Shown: positions 1-11,524 of the stretch, in pieces
Layout of the letters: every line of letters starts with the position of its first letter
Position numbering within the stretch: the first letter of the stretch is position 1
DNA from: Oxytricha trifallax
Lineage: Eukaryota > Ciliophora > Spirotrichea > Sporadotrichida > Oxytrichidae
Length of the DNA: 64,000 nucleotides
Direction of reading: 5' to 3'
Assembly (NCBI GenBank): GCA_000711775.1
Contig: ARYC01000187.1
Span: forward strand, 124,001-188,000
Translations under genes and position numbers: made by a program
Notes under the pieces: model-generated
What the model was told of the DNA's origin: nothing
The model's input: only the letters and a program-made list of their open reading frames with translations
Databases searched by the model: none

Positions 1-1734
1 TAAACATTGCTCAATTTATAAAACAATCATTAAAATATTATCTAAGTGCTAAGTAAGTTAAATTATTAGTTATGAAGCAAAATTTTAACTGCAAATTATA
101 GGCAATTATAATCTTCACTAAAACTCTTAAAAACTCTAACATAATTACTCTTTATTCAAATATAAAACTAACTTTTGACTCGATTAATTATATTTTAATA
201 TTCAACTTACTATTCAAGCTAAGCACTAATTAAAATTATCTTCTTTAAGAAGATAACATTATAGAATTAAAATAGAGAATGATTATTTTAATTTTTATAT
301 TCTTTATTGTTAAAGAAACATGAAACAAACATAATCTATTAATAATTTCTAAAATGCCAAAATCTTAAACTTTTAGAGTAAAATAATTTTTACTCAGTTT
401 ATATGATTTTATAAGACATATATTATAATATAAATGTGTATATCCCAATTATTTTGTTTTTTATGTTTTGTTGAGATAAATTATATTCTCATTTTTTTGA
501 CTATAAACTATTGAATAAAATAGTAACTTTAATTTATTCGTAAATACTTTATGAATTTAAAGATCAGTGGTTTTAATTTAATAGTCTAAAATTATTCCTT
601 AATTACAGTAGATAAATATATAGTAATTGGCAAAATTAATTTTGTTTATAATCATCAATTATCTATTAAAATTAAAATTAAATCTCTTAAATCTCAAGGA
701 AAATAAATTTATTGTAATTTAGTTACTATATAAAAGATTAACTTTAAATAAAAATGAAATTTCTATAGTTTAAGGAATATTAAATTTCTATTAGTTTTTT
801 TCAGTGTCAAAATTAAAAATCAAACATTTCTAACTTTTTATTGTGTTATTTAGAAGCTTGTATTGATTATGATTTTACAAATTAGATTACATTTAAAAGA
901 ATTTTGGGAATTCTTTTTCATAAATTTAGTGAGGTAAACTACCCCAAGTCATTTATCACTTAGAGTCAATACATTATTTTTGGAGAGAAATTGAATTTAA
1001 AATAAGGAGCAAAATTTCACCATCTAATGGTGAAAAAATGCTCCTAAAGGATGTTTCAATAAATATTCGAACGATAACATAACAAAGTAACGAAGGATTC
1101 TATAGTAGTAATGAGCTAGAAATTAATAAATATTGGCATGTTTTCTACTTGCTTTTGAAATTAGCAAACTGTAGTTCTAGTAAACTTAAGTAAATTTATA
1201 TTATATTTTACCAAAAATTTATATTGAAGCAAGAAATCTAAGAAAGTTTTATAATTTGTTATAGTTTGTTAGAGTTTATCAATATTTATATTAAAACAAT
1301 TAAAACTAATAAGTATAATTTAGTAAAAGTTTGATAATTATAATTATTATATTTTGTTAGACTTTGTAAGAGTTTGTTAGAGTTTAACCTTAATTTATAA
1401 AAAAGTTAAATTATGGAACAATGATAATTCTATATAATTGAAATTGCAAAATATTCCTGATAAAAATCAAAGCAAAATATGGAGAAGCTAAGATAATATA
1501 ATTCAAGCTAACATGATATTATAGACTTTTCCAATTAAAGTCGAATGGCTAAGATAATCAACTCATTGTATGATAGACATTTGTAATTTAGCATCATACA
1601 CAAAGATAATCAATTAAATGGAATGGAAAACTGTAAAACATCATACTTGATTAACTCCTGATTAATTAGGTATCACAGATTTCATGTTGACAACTCTATC
1701 AAACTCTCACATAATGGAGTTTATTACAAGAACT
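1..1734. other. AT-rich sequence without recognisable gene
   Basis: No convincing coding frame or element end is visible here. Two small structures stand out. Positions 1006-1044 form a 16 bp hairpin with arms starting GGAGCA and ending TGCTCC. Positions 1250-1385 carry several copies of the short direct repeat GTTAGAGTTT. The base composition fits germline-limited spacer DNA or internal eliminated sequence. Confidence 0.4.
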
Positions 1735-2350
1735 TTATGTATTGTTCAGTCTTATTAGAGCGAAGATGAATTACAGACGTATTCAAGCCATTATTTTCAC
1801 ATAATCTACAAATATAGCCTGAGTCTGAATCCTAATTTCTAAATCATAAACTAAGATGTTGCTATGCCTATTGTCTTTAATATTAAAGTATTGATTTTGA
1901 ATACAGCTTCATCAGTGCGGATGAACTTAACACCAATCTCTTAAGCCCTATTATTCAATAAAACAAATAATTTAAATCAGTCTTATAATATGGAACATTA
2001 AAGTCAATCACCACTCTCTTAATACATTGACTGTCTCGATATGCAACTCAGGAATTTTTAGATGAAAGATTGCATCTCTTATTCGAATGAGATATCAGCC
2101 CATTATTTCAGAGTCTAATCAGTAATAAGATATTAATTATCATGTTTTAAAATTTTTAAAGGTCTCTTATTACTAAGTTGTTATCCCTTTAAATTCAATG
2201 CTAAATAGTCAATTAAATCTATCAGTATTTGCTAAAGATATGTAATTAAGAATAAGTTATATTTAGTCATTATACTCATCACACCTAATGATAACTTAAA
2301 CTTCAGATCTTTATACTCACTTTCATAAACAGGCCCTGAACAATGCATAT
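1735..2350 (-). pseudogene. TBE transposase pseudogene, amino-terminal part
   Basis: The minus strand still resembles the TBE 42 kDa transposase (DD34E, IS630/Tc1/mariner superfamily), with islands matching the first-Asp region and the amino-terminal helix-turn-helix. The frame is broken several times and the carboxy-terminal half, with the second Asp and the Glu, is missing. It cannot make an active enzyme. Confidence 0.65.
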
Positions 2351-2480
2351 ATACTATTAAATTACTAGCATTTAAACCTAACTCCTTATATAAACCTTAA
2401 TAAAGAATGAATAAATTATCCCCTCCCCCTTATATCAATTAAAAACTCAATCAAAATACTGAAAGGTTTAGGGGTTTAGA
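1735..2480 (-). mobile_element. TBE transposon remnant, transposase end (copy 1)
   Basis: This is a decayed right-hand fragment of a TBE. Its outer end, 2440-2480, is a worn terminal repeat (AAAACTCAATCAAA, then a degenerate G4T4 block). The inner part aligns base by base with the amino-terminal half of the transposase gene in the copy at 34437-35484, for example around the CTTCATCAG stretch that encodes the first catalytic Asp. Homology stops near 1735, and the kinase and 22 kDa genes are absent. It is one of the most diverged TBEs in the window and so probably one of the oldest. The left breakpoint is approximate. Confidence 0.75.
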
Positions 2481-2533
2481 TCAAGCATTCATTGAGAAAA
2501 ATGCAATTAAAATTTGGACCACTTAAAACTAGA

Positions 2534-2585
2534 ATATAGAGGGCTTAGGAGCCCTATAAAAGGGTTCAAACCCTTCCCTCTATAT
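2534..2585. repeat. Compact three-hairpin inverted repeat
   Basis: An outer 10 bp stem (ATATAGAGGG with CCCTCTATAT) encloses two smaller hairpins, GGGCT/AGCCC and AAGGGTT/AACCCTT. The inner one includes GGTTCAAACC, which resembles a tRNA T-arm or box B. At about 52 bp it is too short to be a tRNA. It lies 54 bp beyond the end of TBE copy 1. A structured RNA or a cruciform are both possible. Confidence 0.35.
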
Positions 2586-2769
2586 CTTGACTTAACTTAT
2601 AATTTTTATTAGGGGATCGAAAACATATTTGAATTTTCAGCCATACAAATTATAACACTAATTTGAGCAAATCGCAAGGAGAGCTTCTATATTTTGTTGT
2701 GAATTTTTATTTGTTCATTCGTTATTTGAAAGTGAGTGCTCAAGTTTGACTGTTTGAGTGTGTGATTGA

Positions 2770-2928
2770 GGTGGGAAAATTATAAAGGTTAAGCAGGAGA
2801 AACAGAAAGAGAATGTTAATGAAGAAGTTGAGGTCGTTTAATCTGATGTTGATAGTGCGAGAGTAAATGAAGTGTAAAATGAGCAGCCAGTAATAGTCTA
2901 TATAACTTCAAAATTTAAGTAATTTTGA
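2770..2928 (+). CDS. Short acidic coding segment, unknown (MDS candidate)
   Basis: In the ciliate code this frame encodes about 52 residues and ends in TGA. It is unusually rich in Glu, Gln, Lys and Val (KQEKQKENVNEEVEVV, then DSARVNEVQNEQP), far above what AT-rich noise would give. There is no start codon: the frame opens just after a TGA and an AG that could be a splice acceptor. It may be an internal exon or one macronuclear-destined segment of a larger gene. No family is recognised. Confidence 0.4.
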
Positions 2929-3432
2929 AGTTTCTCAATTGGATATAGCATTAATTGCATTTCATTATTTTTTAAAAAAATTAATTGATAAATTTACGAA
3001 ATCGGCTCTTTAGGTTTTTGGCTTTTTATTGTTGTTAATACAGTTTCTATGAATTTATTAAATTAATAGCTGATAATTAAAATTGGCTTTTTTATATGTT
3101 TGAAATTCTAATATACAAACATAGTACAAATATAAACAAAAAACTTTTTTCGATAATTATTTTAATTAGCATTATAAATCTTAAGAAAAAAGATTATTCA
3201 CGTTAGACAAGTTCCCTTGTAAGAAATATATTGAACCATATTTATTTTCAGCATCTTAAACTTGCATTTTACCAGATGCCTCTGAATATTTCATGACCCA
3301 GAGGATGTCTTAATTTAATTAATCTTAAATTATTATGTTGTGTTCTCTGACTAGCTAATTACTAATTTTAGAATAAATTACAATTTGTAAAAGAGGTGAG
3401 GGGATAGGAGGCCGTTGTTAATTTTTTCTATC

Positions 3433-3876
3433 ATGATTAGACTTTCTTTGACTCCTTTTTAATTGATCAGTTAATTATTCACCAAAATTTCCTTAATATT
3501 CACAGCCATCTCTACCAACAGTGTTCCAATCCACTCTGGTAACTCGAAACTTCAATTTTACTTCTTAGTCACTAGATTGACAGAATTCTATACTAAAAGA
3601 GTTCAAGGTAATAAATGCTAATTAACAGTAAATATATAATTTATTATAAATCTTACTCTATCAATCCAAGTGTTTATAGCAAAATAAATTATGCGTTAAT
3701 AAGTTATAAAACCAGTGACTCAAATTTAATATACTATAAGTACCATTATATATGCGGTAATACCAATCTCCAACCTACTCTTTGCAACATAAGTGTAGTA
3801 GATATTGCCAGAGGGTGTCAACATGTTTTTGGCATTTCAATAAAGGAGAGGTCTTTTGGTAGCTAGGCGATGTTGA
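3433..3876 (+). CDS. Hypothetical ORF, 147 aa
   Basis: Reading TAA/TAG as Gln, this ATG-to-TGA frame has 147 codons. Its first third, TFYTKRVQG-like with mixed polar and hydrophobic residues, looks better than its second. An overlapping frame from 3615 has 84 sense codons even in the standard code and looks about as good. On the minus strand, 3190-3310 also gives a protein-like stretch (MKYSEASGKMQVQDAENKYG). At most one of the three is likely to be real and no homology is recognised. Confidence 0.22.
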
Positions 3877-5199
3877 TTCTTTCAAAGGTCTAAAATCGAT
3901 GAGATGCACTTTTATTGAATTTCACTTTTTTATTCCGAGATTGTGGAACACTAAAAACCTGATTATTAACTATCAATTGGTGATAGCCGTATTATATATG
4001 GTAGCTTGATCAACTCATGCTATATCACGTAGGAATGTTAAGTTAAGCCTTTATGGTCTCTATTAAATGCAGTTAGTAACTTATTTCAATATAATTTATG
4101 TCTAAGACCATTATTCAAACAAACATTTATAAACTTGGCAGTATAATAATTATTGTAAACAACCTTCGCTTTTATGTGAATAAATATGTAATGTATCTAA
4201 GCATTAAAATCTAAACCAAAATACTTAACAGGCTTTATTAAATAGTTTATTTGCATTTGAATTTGCTTTTAGAAACCTTTTTAATCAATAAGATTTTACT
4301 TCTATTATAATAACTATTGCTTAAATTAAGCTATAATTTTGAATAAAAAATCAATCAAGCAAGCCTAATAATAGTAACTATTGCAATTAAGAAGAATGGT
4401 ACTTTTACAATCAAATATACTTAATTGATATAATTAATTAAGGAGAAACCTTATCTTATACTTTTACAATCAAATTTTATCATATTTACAAAATATTAAT
4501 CTAAATTTGAGAAAAATTATTCTGAATTTTCATAATCTTAGCAATCATTCATCCTAATATATATCTTAAGAGCTTAAATTTCATAATTATTCATACTCAA
4601 TCATTAACCTAAAATTTTGATATGCTAAACTATATGGAAAATAATCATTGTTTTAAGTCTTGATAAAATATATCTTTTGTAATGTTGATTATTATTAAAT
4701 TGCTTGTAATTTTAATGATATTCATATTACTGCGCTCTCATATATATTATTAAAGCAAAAATAGTAAAACTCTCTGTTCGGCAAAAATAATAAAATTAAT
4801 TTATAAAAAAATTGTTCATTATTATTAATTTTTTATAGACTCAACACATATTAAGACTCAGATTAAATTAACCTATAGGAAAATTTATAATTCTTATTTG
4901 AATACAACATTTTTTTTTAATTTTATGGTTTACCAGATATCAATTAACCACTTCAGAAAAGCTCTCAATCTTTTGATATGCAAGAGCTTTAATAAAAAGA
5001 GATAAAAATAAAAGATCTTGATAAATAATTAGATATTTAAAAATATTAAATTAATCACATTTTGAGAGGTACTAGTCATTTTATTCTTATCTAGACAAGC
5101 TTGAGAGATTTCGAATTGCTCAACTAATTTAAAAAAACCATAAAATATCCTTTCAAACATTTGTAACTTAAGAATGCATTTATTTAATCTGGTGTATGA
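3877..5199. other. AT-rich spacer
   Basis: No element end or firm gene was found. One plus-strand frame is free of TGA from 4621 to 5196, but its composition (Ile, Asn, Lys, Tyr, Phe) is what AT-rich noise gives. It is in the same frame as the candidate gene starting at 5200, separated by one TGA. Confidence 0.35.
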
Positions 5200-6024
5200 A
5201 TCCAGGTAGTTGAACCAGAATATAATAGAAATAACAAGGGGGATTTTTATATCTCAGAAATCTTAATAAATTAATTATCCATCATTTCCCTTTTTTCCCT
5301 CCCAAAATCACTCCCTACCTTCTACCTTCACCCAATATAATAGAACATTAAAAAATTGTTTTAAATTAATTCTACCTTAAAATACCATATTAATCTATTT
5401 CCCCTTCGATTTATATTTATATTTATTATGATGTCAATTTCTTATAATATATTATAGCATCTAGAATTTAAATAGAGTATACAAATAATAAACAGTACAG
5501 AATAATAGGTAAAGGAAAGGGAAATTAAGTATACAAGGCTAAAATATGAGATTTTACACACAGATAAAGAATTATATCTTAAAGGTTAGCTATCAGATTA
5601 GGTAAAATCTCTGGAATTTACATTATAAATGCTTTAATGCTAACTAATGAAGGTGCTCGAAGCAATCAATATAAGACAAAGTAGTAATTAGAATAGATTT
5701 AATATACTGTTAGCCTAAATATCTCCAATAAATTAGGAATGGATGAATTTAATCACTCTTAAAATTATATAATATAAGTAGTATAATGATTAAGCGAAAT
5801 AGAGGGTTAATGATTTGAAGGAGTCATCAGCATATTTCACCAGAGTGCAGTCAATTCAATCACCATTGCCTCTTTCAGAGCAATATTCCAAATCATGGTA
5901 CAATCTATATTAAGAGGCAACGATATATTTTTCTATCACAATTCTAAATGTATTTAAATATAGTTTTATATACATTCAGATTGTAGTGTTTGACTTTAAG
6001 AAATAGTACAATTCCTTTAGATGA
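5200..6024 (+). CDS. Hypothetical ORF with coiled-coil-like middle, 274 codons
   Basis: The frame is open for 274 codons in the ciliate code and ends in TGA. The stretch from about 5470 to 5930 is the convincing part. It is rich in Glu, Gln, Lys and Leu with heptad-like spacing (STEQQVKEREIKYTRLKYE, then KGQLSDQVKSLEFTLQ), which suggests a coiled coil. The first 90 codons are low complexity and may be non-coding. The last 25 codons are hydrophobic and overlap the next frame at 5948. With that and the frames at 6626 and 6866 it may form one host gene split by frameshifts, introns or eliminated sequences. Function unknown. Confidence 0.4.
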
Positions 6025-6262
6025 CTCCATAACTTTGATAATTGGTTTTGTCCTAGGAGCTGCTTCAGCAAACTTCATAAATATTTTTACGATATTATTC
6101 AGTCACAAAACGATAAAAGCAGCCAGAAACATGGTAAAAATCCAGACTATGACTTTAAAGAGAAAGAAAGGTATGGAGAAATTGAAATTACTCATCCAAC
6201 TCAACTAAGCATTTTACAACTCTGATGCAACTACTCAAATTGATTATGTAGCCTTTCCCTGA
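5948..6262 (+). CDS. Hypothetical small membrane protein, 104 aa
   Basis: This ATG-to-TGA frame uses TAA/TAG as Gln. A strong hydrophobic segment at about residues 36-60 (TLIIGFVLGAASANF) is followed by a basic stretch (KTIKAARNMVKI, TLKRKKGMEK), a pattern typical of one membrane helix with a positive cytosolic tail. The same frame goes on after the TGA at 6260 with protein-like sequence (IFNDLLKTFYNLLF) through two more TGAs at 6401 and 6524, so either the gene is decayed or the segments belong to different exons. It overlaps the end of the 5200-6024 frame. Confidence 0.38.
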
Positions 6263-6625
6263 ATCTTCAATGATCTACTTAAAACATTTTATAATTTATT
6301 GTTTGTGGTTGTTGAAGATTTATAAAATTCACCAATTTGGAACTTCAAAAAAAATATTTAAGCTGAGTTAGCTCTATGTGGTTTTAATAAATCGTTGGAT
6401 TGAAACGCAATAATCGAATTAATACATGCCCAAGTTAGATTAATGATTAAACTTTGTCTGAATAATAATAATATTGAACATGTTAGAACAATATTTAATA
6501 TTTTTCATTTATTTAACTTTAAATGATAAATATATACTTTAAGCATCTGCATCTAGACAGAATTCCATTCTTACACGAGACCATAATAAGCTAATCACTG
6601 ACATTGCATGTTTAAGCGTGAAATC

Positions 6626-6850
6626 ATGAATCTGATAATTTTCAGCATCACTGCCTTGATTTTAATGCTTCATTTTAATACAATCTATGAAATGCTCACA
6701 GTTTCAATATTCGTTCTTTTTATTAATTTTTAAAACAGTCAAATATATCTGCATATTATATTTATTGTAACAATATCTTGTGATTACTTATTAATAAAGA
6801 AATTAGAGTGGTTAATAAGGGCAATAGCAAGTGAAATTAAAGCATCATGA
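6626..6850 (+). CDS. Hypothetical polytopic membrane segment, 74 aa
   Basis: ATG to TGA gives 74 codons with one TAA read as Gln. It has two or three hydrophobic segments (LIIFSITALILML, LTVSIFVLFINF, HIIFIVTIS) and a charged end (KKLEWLIRAIASEIKAS). It is collinear with the frames before and after, separated from the next by 15 bp, which suggests parts of one locus. No family is recognised. Confidence 0.33.
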
Positions 6851-6865
6851 AGTGAAAAAACATGA

Positions 6866-7468
6866 TAGCGAAGGGCAACTCTCCAATACAATCTTGGAAG
6901 CAAGAAGATATTTAATTCTTATTACCCGATTATTCAGATTAACTATTTATATATATTTATCATATTCTAAATAAACTTAACTTTGATTAAATTTAATGAT
7001 GCTTTACAGCAATTCTAAAAGTTGGCAGGCAACAATAGTGTGTCTATCGCAGATCTTATTTCAGCTTTTGTTAGTCAATCCAACAGCTTGATAAAAAGTG
7101 AAACTATGAGCTCGAAACAGAGCAATCTGTTCAATTATTAATAAAATTACAAATAATTATTGCCACTATTTACAAAGAATAAGTAAATAAAAATATATAT
7201 TACTTTAGAGTTTAATATTTGTCTTCCACCTTAAAATGGAGACATCTATCTTTATATTTCAATGACGAATCTAGCTTTAATATTTATTAGGCAATTTAAC
7301 TAGGTATAGAAGAATACCGTTTTTACTCTATTATTCAGTAAATTTAACGACCTATATAATTCCTAAAATTAACTAAATTTACTTACTAATCAATACGAGA
7401 TGGTTATGATGATCCAATAATGTAACTTAAATCGGGAGCTTACTGTATCTACACATCACTGCATTTGA
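6866..7468 (+). CDS. Hypothetical ORF, 200 codons
   Basis: The frame is open from a TGA at 6863 to a TGA at 7466 in the ciliate code and has no obvious ATG at its start. The part coded by about 7000-7140 is the most convincing (KFNDALQQFQKLAGNN, VSIADLISAFVSQSNSLIK, ETMSSKQSNLFNYQQNY). The rest is Asn/Gln/Leu rich. It directly follows the 6626-6850 frame and may be a later segment of the same gene. Confidence 0.35.
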
Positions 7469-7904
7469 TCTAGACACACCTTTACTTATTTGCAACAGCA
7501 TTTATATAGTCATTATAAATGCTCTCTTGTGAGTGTCATTTAAATGTTAAAAGCTAATTCTTGAGGTATAGTCCATATATTAAATAACACAACTAATTTA
7601 CATATAAATAGGATTGCAATCTGTAATAAAGTAAAGTTGGTGGAGGAACTGGAAAGTCTTTTAAGTACTCAGTTTCAAAACATGCTATTTTAGAGATATT
7701 AGTATTGAGTGTGGCTCTTTTAAACTACTTAATTTTTATTATAGATAATTTAGAAGAATAATAAATTAGAAAAAAATATTTTAAATAGATTTTTATTGAT
7801 TAAAAGTGTAAAATCATTACAATAAGGTAAATTGTATAACTTTAATTAAAATTCAATGCTTTATCTTAAAATAAAAATCAATATAGTTTAATAGTTTTTA
7901 AAAA

Positions 7905-7978
7905 AGATGTGTGATTATAGGAATCGAACCCTTTGACAATGGAATACAAATCTTTAATTTTACCATCTAGAGTGGGAT
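7905..7978 (-). tRNA. Degenerate tRNA-like sequence (possibly Thr-UGU)
   Basis: The minus strand carries a good box B (GGGTTCGATTCC) and a passable box A (CTCTAGATGG) at tRNA spacing, and a loop reading TTTGTAT whose middle would be anticodon UGU. The T stem has one mismatch, the anticodon stem two or more, and no acceptor stem can be drawn. It is therefore a decayed tRNA gene or the head of a tRNA-derived repeat, not a working tRNA. Confidence 0.3.
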
Positions 7979-10355
7979 TTTATATTTCCGTTTTAAAGTC
8001 TAATTTTCATTTTATATATACTATTCATCTTTAGGGAAATCAAAAATTCATTCTAGTCACAATCCCTTAAAAAAGCTTCAAAGCTATAGAAGAAGCTTTT
8101 TGCTTTAATGAAAATCCAATAGATAATTCTTCGAACATTAAGATGAAACCCTATAAATGAAAAAAAAATTATAAACACTCAGGATACCTACCTTAACAAT
8201 TTCTTACAAAATTTAAGATGTTAAGTATCAAAAATGAAAAGTGCGATAGAGCAAGAAGGCAAGAAAAAAAAATAAAACAGGAATGTGTAAATATATTATT
8301 GCCAATGTTAGTAATTAATTTTATTATAATTCACTTCTATAAAATAAATAGTAAATACTTAACTTCTTAGTATTCAAATTGATTTATTAATATTTCATAT
8401 TTAATAACCACGATATCTTTCATATTTACTCATGGGGTTATAATAGAATTTTAATAAAAGTAGAATTAACAATCTTGGAATACTGTTACTTTTTTATAGA
8501 GGAAATAATAAAATCTGGAAGTTTGCTCAAATAAGCAATTATTATTATTATATGAAAATTTGTAAGCTTACACTAAAATTAAATTTCATTGTCAATTATT
8601 TTATATTTGTGAATGTTTTAATTATTTTAGAATAATAAGAAAAACATTTGTAATTCATTAACCAAACTTTTAATTGTACTTTAGGTTTTGGAAGCAAAAT
8701 GGTGTAATTATATGAACTTATTTTTCTCAAATATAAGATTTGAACCATAAATCCATAATTTCACTTAGCTTTCAGCTTAATCCTAATAATATTGGAAAAG
8801 GACAATATTTTCGAGTATACAAAACTTATTTACTAACACATTAATAAAGAAGATGAAAACAATGACTCTGATGAGTAGTTAAAAGACTCCAACTCCAGCT
8901 TTGACTACTACGAAAGTGGAATTTCAGATTTAAACATACGCAACATAGTCTTCTATCTTAACAGAGATGATGAAGCATCGATCTCAATCAGATATATAAA
9001 AGTTCCAAGATAAAAAAAAAGCTTCGGTAAAGAAACTACAAAACATTAATTTTCGATTGTCAAAAAAGAGGCTATCATTACTATATTAGAAAATCGATGA
9101 TGATACCTATTTGAAATAATATTTATGATCAAAGATAAAGCATACTAAATATTAAAATTTATCTTATTCATGTACTATAGTAATTAATAATATTAAGCTT
9201 TTAACTAGAATATTATTATATTGAGTATAGAAAATTTTGTAATTTTGCTGCTACAAAAATTGAGCAATATTCTTAATACAGAATTAGTAGCATATGGTAA
9301 AGAACGTGAAGTTTATTATATTTTAATTACTAATTTAAGCATAAATTATTTTTTATAAATATTTTGCAAGTCATCATGTTCTCAATTGAGTCTTATCCTC
9401 GTATTACTTAAAACATGGCCTTGATGGATTTATTTAATAACCCTCTCCTTCTATTTAAAGTTGACTTCGGCAGACTTAATAGAATAAGCCCTCTTTAAAC
9501 AAGAACAACCCTTGGTCCCAGAGAGAACATTCATGTTATTTAATATTAAAGCTTTATTTGCCATAATCTTTGATTAGTATTCCATCGAAACGTTATCAGC
9601 TATAATAAGGGTATTATAGAGACATGTTACAAAATTTTCAAATTATCAACTATGATTATGTATAAAGTAAAACTTTATAAGTTCCATTATATGATGGAAC
9701 TGAATTAAGTGCATATTATAATTTTAATTAATTATAGTTTATTATCTAAAATTTAATCGAACATCCTCCATCTTCATGATTTGTATTTGTAGCATAGCAC
9801 TTTAGTTAATTTATAATAAAACCATTATAGGTATGTGTTTGAAAAAGAAAAAAAATAATGAAAGTTTACTATAAATAAAGAAAACTTACTTAAATTCTAA
9901 TTTAAAATTTGGATTCATGAGCCTAATGGATATATCCTCACAGTCTTTCATATTGTATCAGATTATATACTGATCATGTTTTAATTCAAAATAATAAAAT
10001 AAGAATTTATTTATAACATAAAAAATTTTATGAAAATGGATTATATAGCTATACATAAGAGGAAAAATGTGATCAATGCAAGCAATATTTTGCTTTTTAC
10101 TTACATTGCTCTAAAGTTATATAAAAATTGAGGTCGAAGCCAGGAGTCAGGCAACAGAATTTCGGAGCCAGGAGGTTGTTCATATAATAACTCCCATATA
10201 TATATATATATATTGGAAAAGTAAGCTTATATACTCAAACTTATCTATAAATCATCAATTTTTATCATTTAAACTATAGGAACCATATCATATTTATGAT
10301 TATAAAGAACATTTACAATGCTTTCTATGACAAATTGGAGTTTCACATTATATGT
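7979..10355. other. AT-rich spacer with a TA microsatellite
   Basis: No gene or element end is convincing. Notable bits are a GC-richer patch at 10135-10180, in which AGCCAGGAG occurs twice, and a (TA)n tract at 10196-10214. Confidence 0.4.
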
Positions 10356-10385
10356 CATGATTGGTTCGAAATAGAACCAATCATG
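10356..10385. repeat. Perfect 12 bp hairpin
   Basis: CATGATTGGTTC and its exact reverse complement flank a 6 base loop (GAAATA). It lies just upstream of the open frame at 10474 and could act in DNA or RNA, but nothing further ties it to a function. Confidence 0.45.
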
Positions 10386-10473
10386 ATTTTTTCCTTTAAT
10401 CCCATTATTCCTCAGAATACCCAATAATTAAAGCTCTTGCTCTTATTTTTGAGGACACTGAAGTAAGTTTTGA

Positions 10474-10803
10474 TTGTCAAATGGAAGATTCCTCAAGAAT
10501 ACTAAAGAAGTCTTAGCTCCTATTTAATCAACATCATCAGTCACTACTCACACAATCCAGCCTAATCTACTTAGCAAAAGTAGACTTTATGAAACTTATG
10601 AGAAGAAGAAGAAGGAATAGATCAAAACCAAACTAAATGTATCTATAGACAACCTAAGAACACAGTTATTCCTTAATTTCCTATATAATAACTATATCGA
10701 CTTGATTTTGGTCAAAGGTCTACTAATTAACAATTATACCGATCTAACAAGTCACTTCCAAATCAAGATAAGGTTAATATTTAATAGTAAAATATTATCC
10801 TCT
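10474..10803 (+). CDS. Hypothetical ORF fragment, about 110 codons
   Basis: Open in the ciliate code from just after a TGA until it runs into the retroposed element at 10804. The central part is Thr/Ser and Lys/Glu rich and looks coding (SRLYETYEKKKKEQIKTK, NVSIDNLRTQLFLNFL). A second frame from about 10390 also looks protein-like up to 10580, so a frameshift is possible. The element inserted at its 3' end may have interrupted this gene. Function unknown. Confidence 0.33.
10793..10803. repeat. Target-site duplication, left copy
   Basis: TATTATCCTCT, identical over 11 bp to 12455-12465 on the other side of the retroposed element. Confidence 0.65.
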
Positions 10804-10909
10804 CTTAATAATTATAAATAATTAATAATAATAATAATAATTAGATCACATTGAGGTCTCTAGGGACCCCCGATCTTAGAAATATGATAAATATAAAGGT
10901 CAAGCCCTT

Positions 10910-11524
10910 TCATTAGTCATCTGGTCTGACTTAGTCTTGTTCCAGTATTTCACTTAAATGATGTTTGAATTTGTAGTATTATTTCAACGGTTCCTCATGA
11001 AAAATCTCTGATCTCTTTGTTAGGTCTATTGTCTTTGTTGTGAGTTCATTCATAATTTCAATGATCTTTTTATGTTCTTCTTCTTCAATATGATTGAAGA
11101 TTATACCTTAAATAAAGGCTAAGGATTGTAGCATGATTGATCTCGAAATTCCTTCCGATTGTATAAGATGTTAATCTATATACATTAGGAATTAATAAGC
11201 CTCTGGGTCGTCATTGATAATGCCTTCTCCTGGTGGGACATAACCTCTAGTTTGAAGTATGCTAGTCATGAGTTAGAACCATTGTTCAGGAAGTTCTGTT
11301 TCTAAGTCTTGATTCTCAAGAACTAGTAGGAGTTTTGTTTTGTCTAGTCTCCTCCAACATATTAAGTTTTGGTATATTATGGGAATTTTCAGAACATCCT
11401 TAGCAAGACTTTGGCCAAAAGTTTGCCAATCTTATTTTTGTTCGAAGTCAAGTTCACCATATACGTTAGCAGGTAGGGTAAGCTGCACATCTTCAGCATA
11501 TTGTTAATTTCTATCTCGGTCCAT
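10910..11524 (-). CDS. Retroposed element, downstream ORF, 204 aa, unknown
   Basis: ATG to TGA, 204 codons in the ciliate code with several TAA/TAG Gln codons. The sequence is well balanced and acidic toward its end (YGELDFEQKQDWQTFGQS; RGYVPPGEGIINDDPEAY; NHIEEEEHKKIIEIMNEL), with helices predicted by eye and no membrane segment or signal peptide. Its first 45 codons overlap the upstream frame in a different register, either an overlapping-gene arrangement as in many retroelements or a frameshift. It shows no reverse transcriptase, nuclease or zinc-knuckle motif. I do not recognise the family. Confidence 0.6.

Noticed and set aside
2534-2585. tRNA gene
   Set aside because: Box-B-like sequence is present, but the whole structure is only about 52 bp and lacks D and anticodon arms.
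3615-3866. 84-codon standard-code frame as a gene
   Set aside because: It competes with a longer ciliate-code frame from 3433 and has no homology; kept only as an alternative register.
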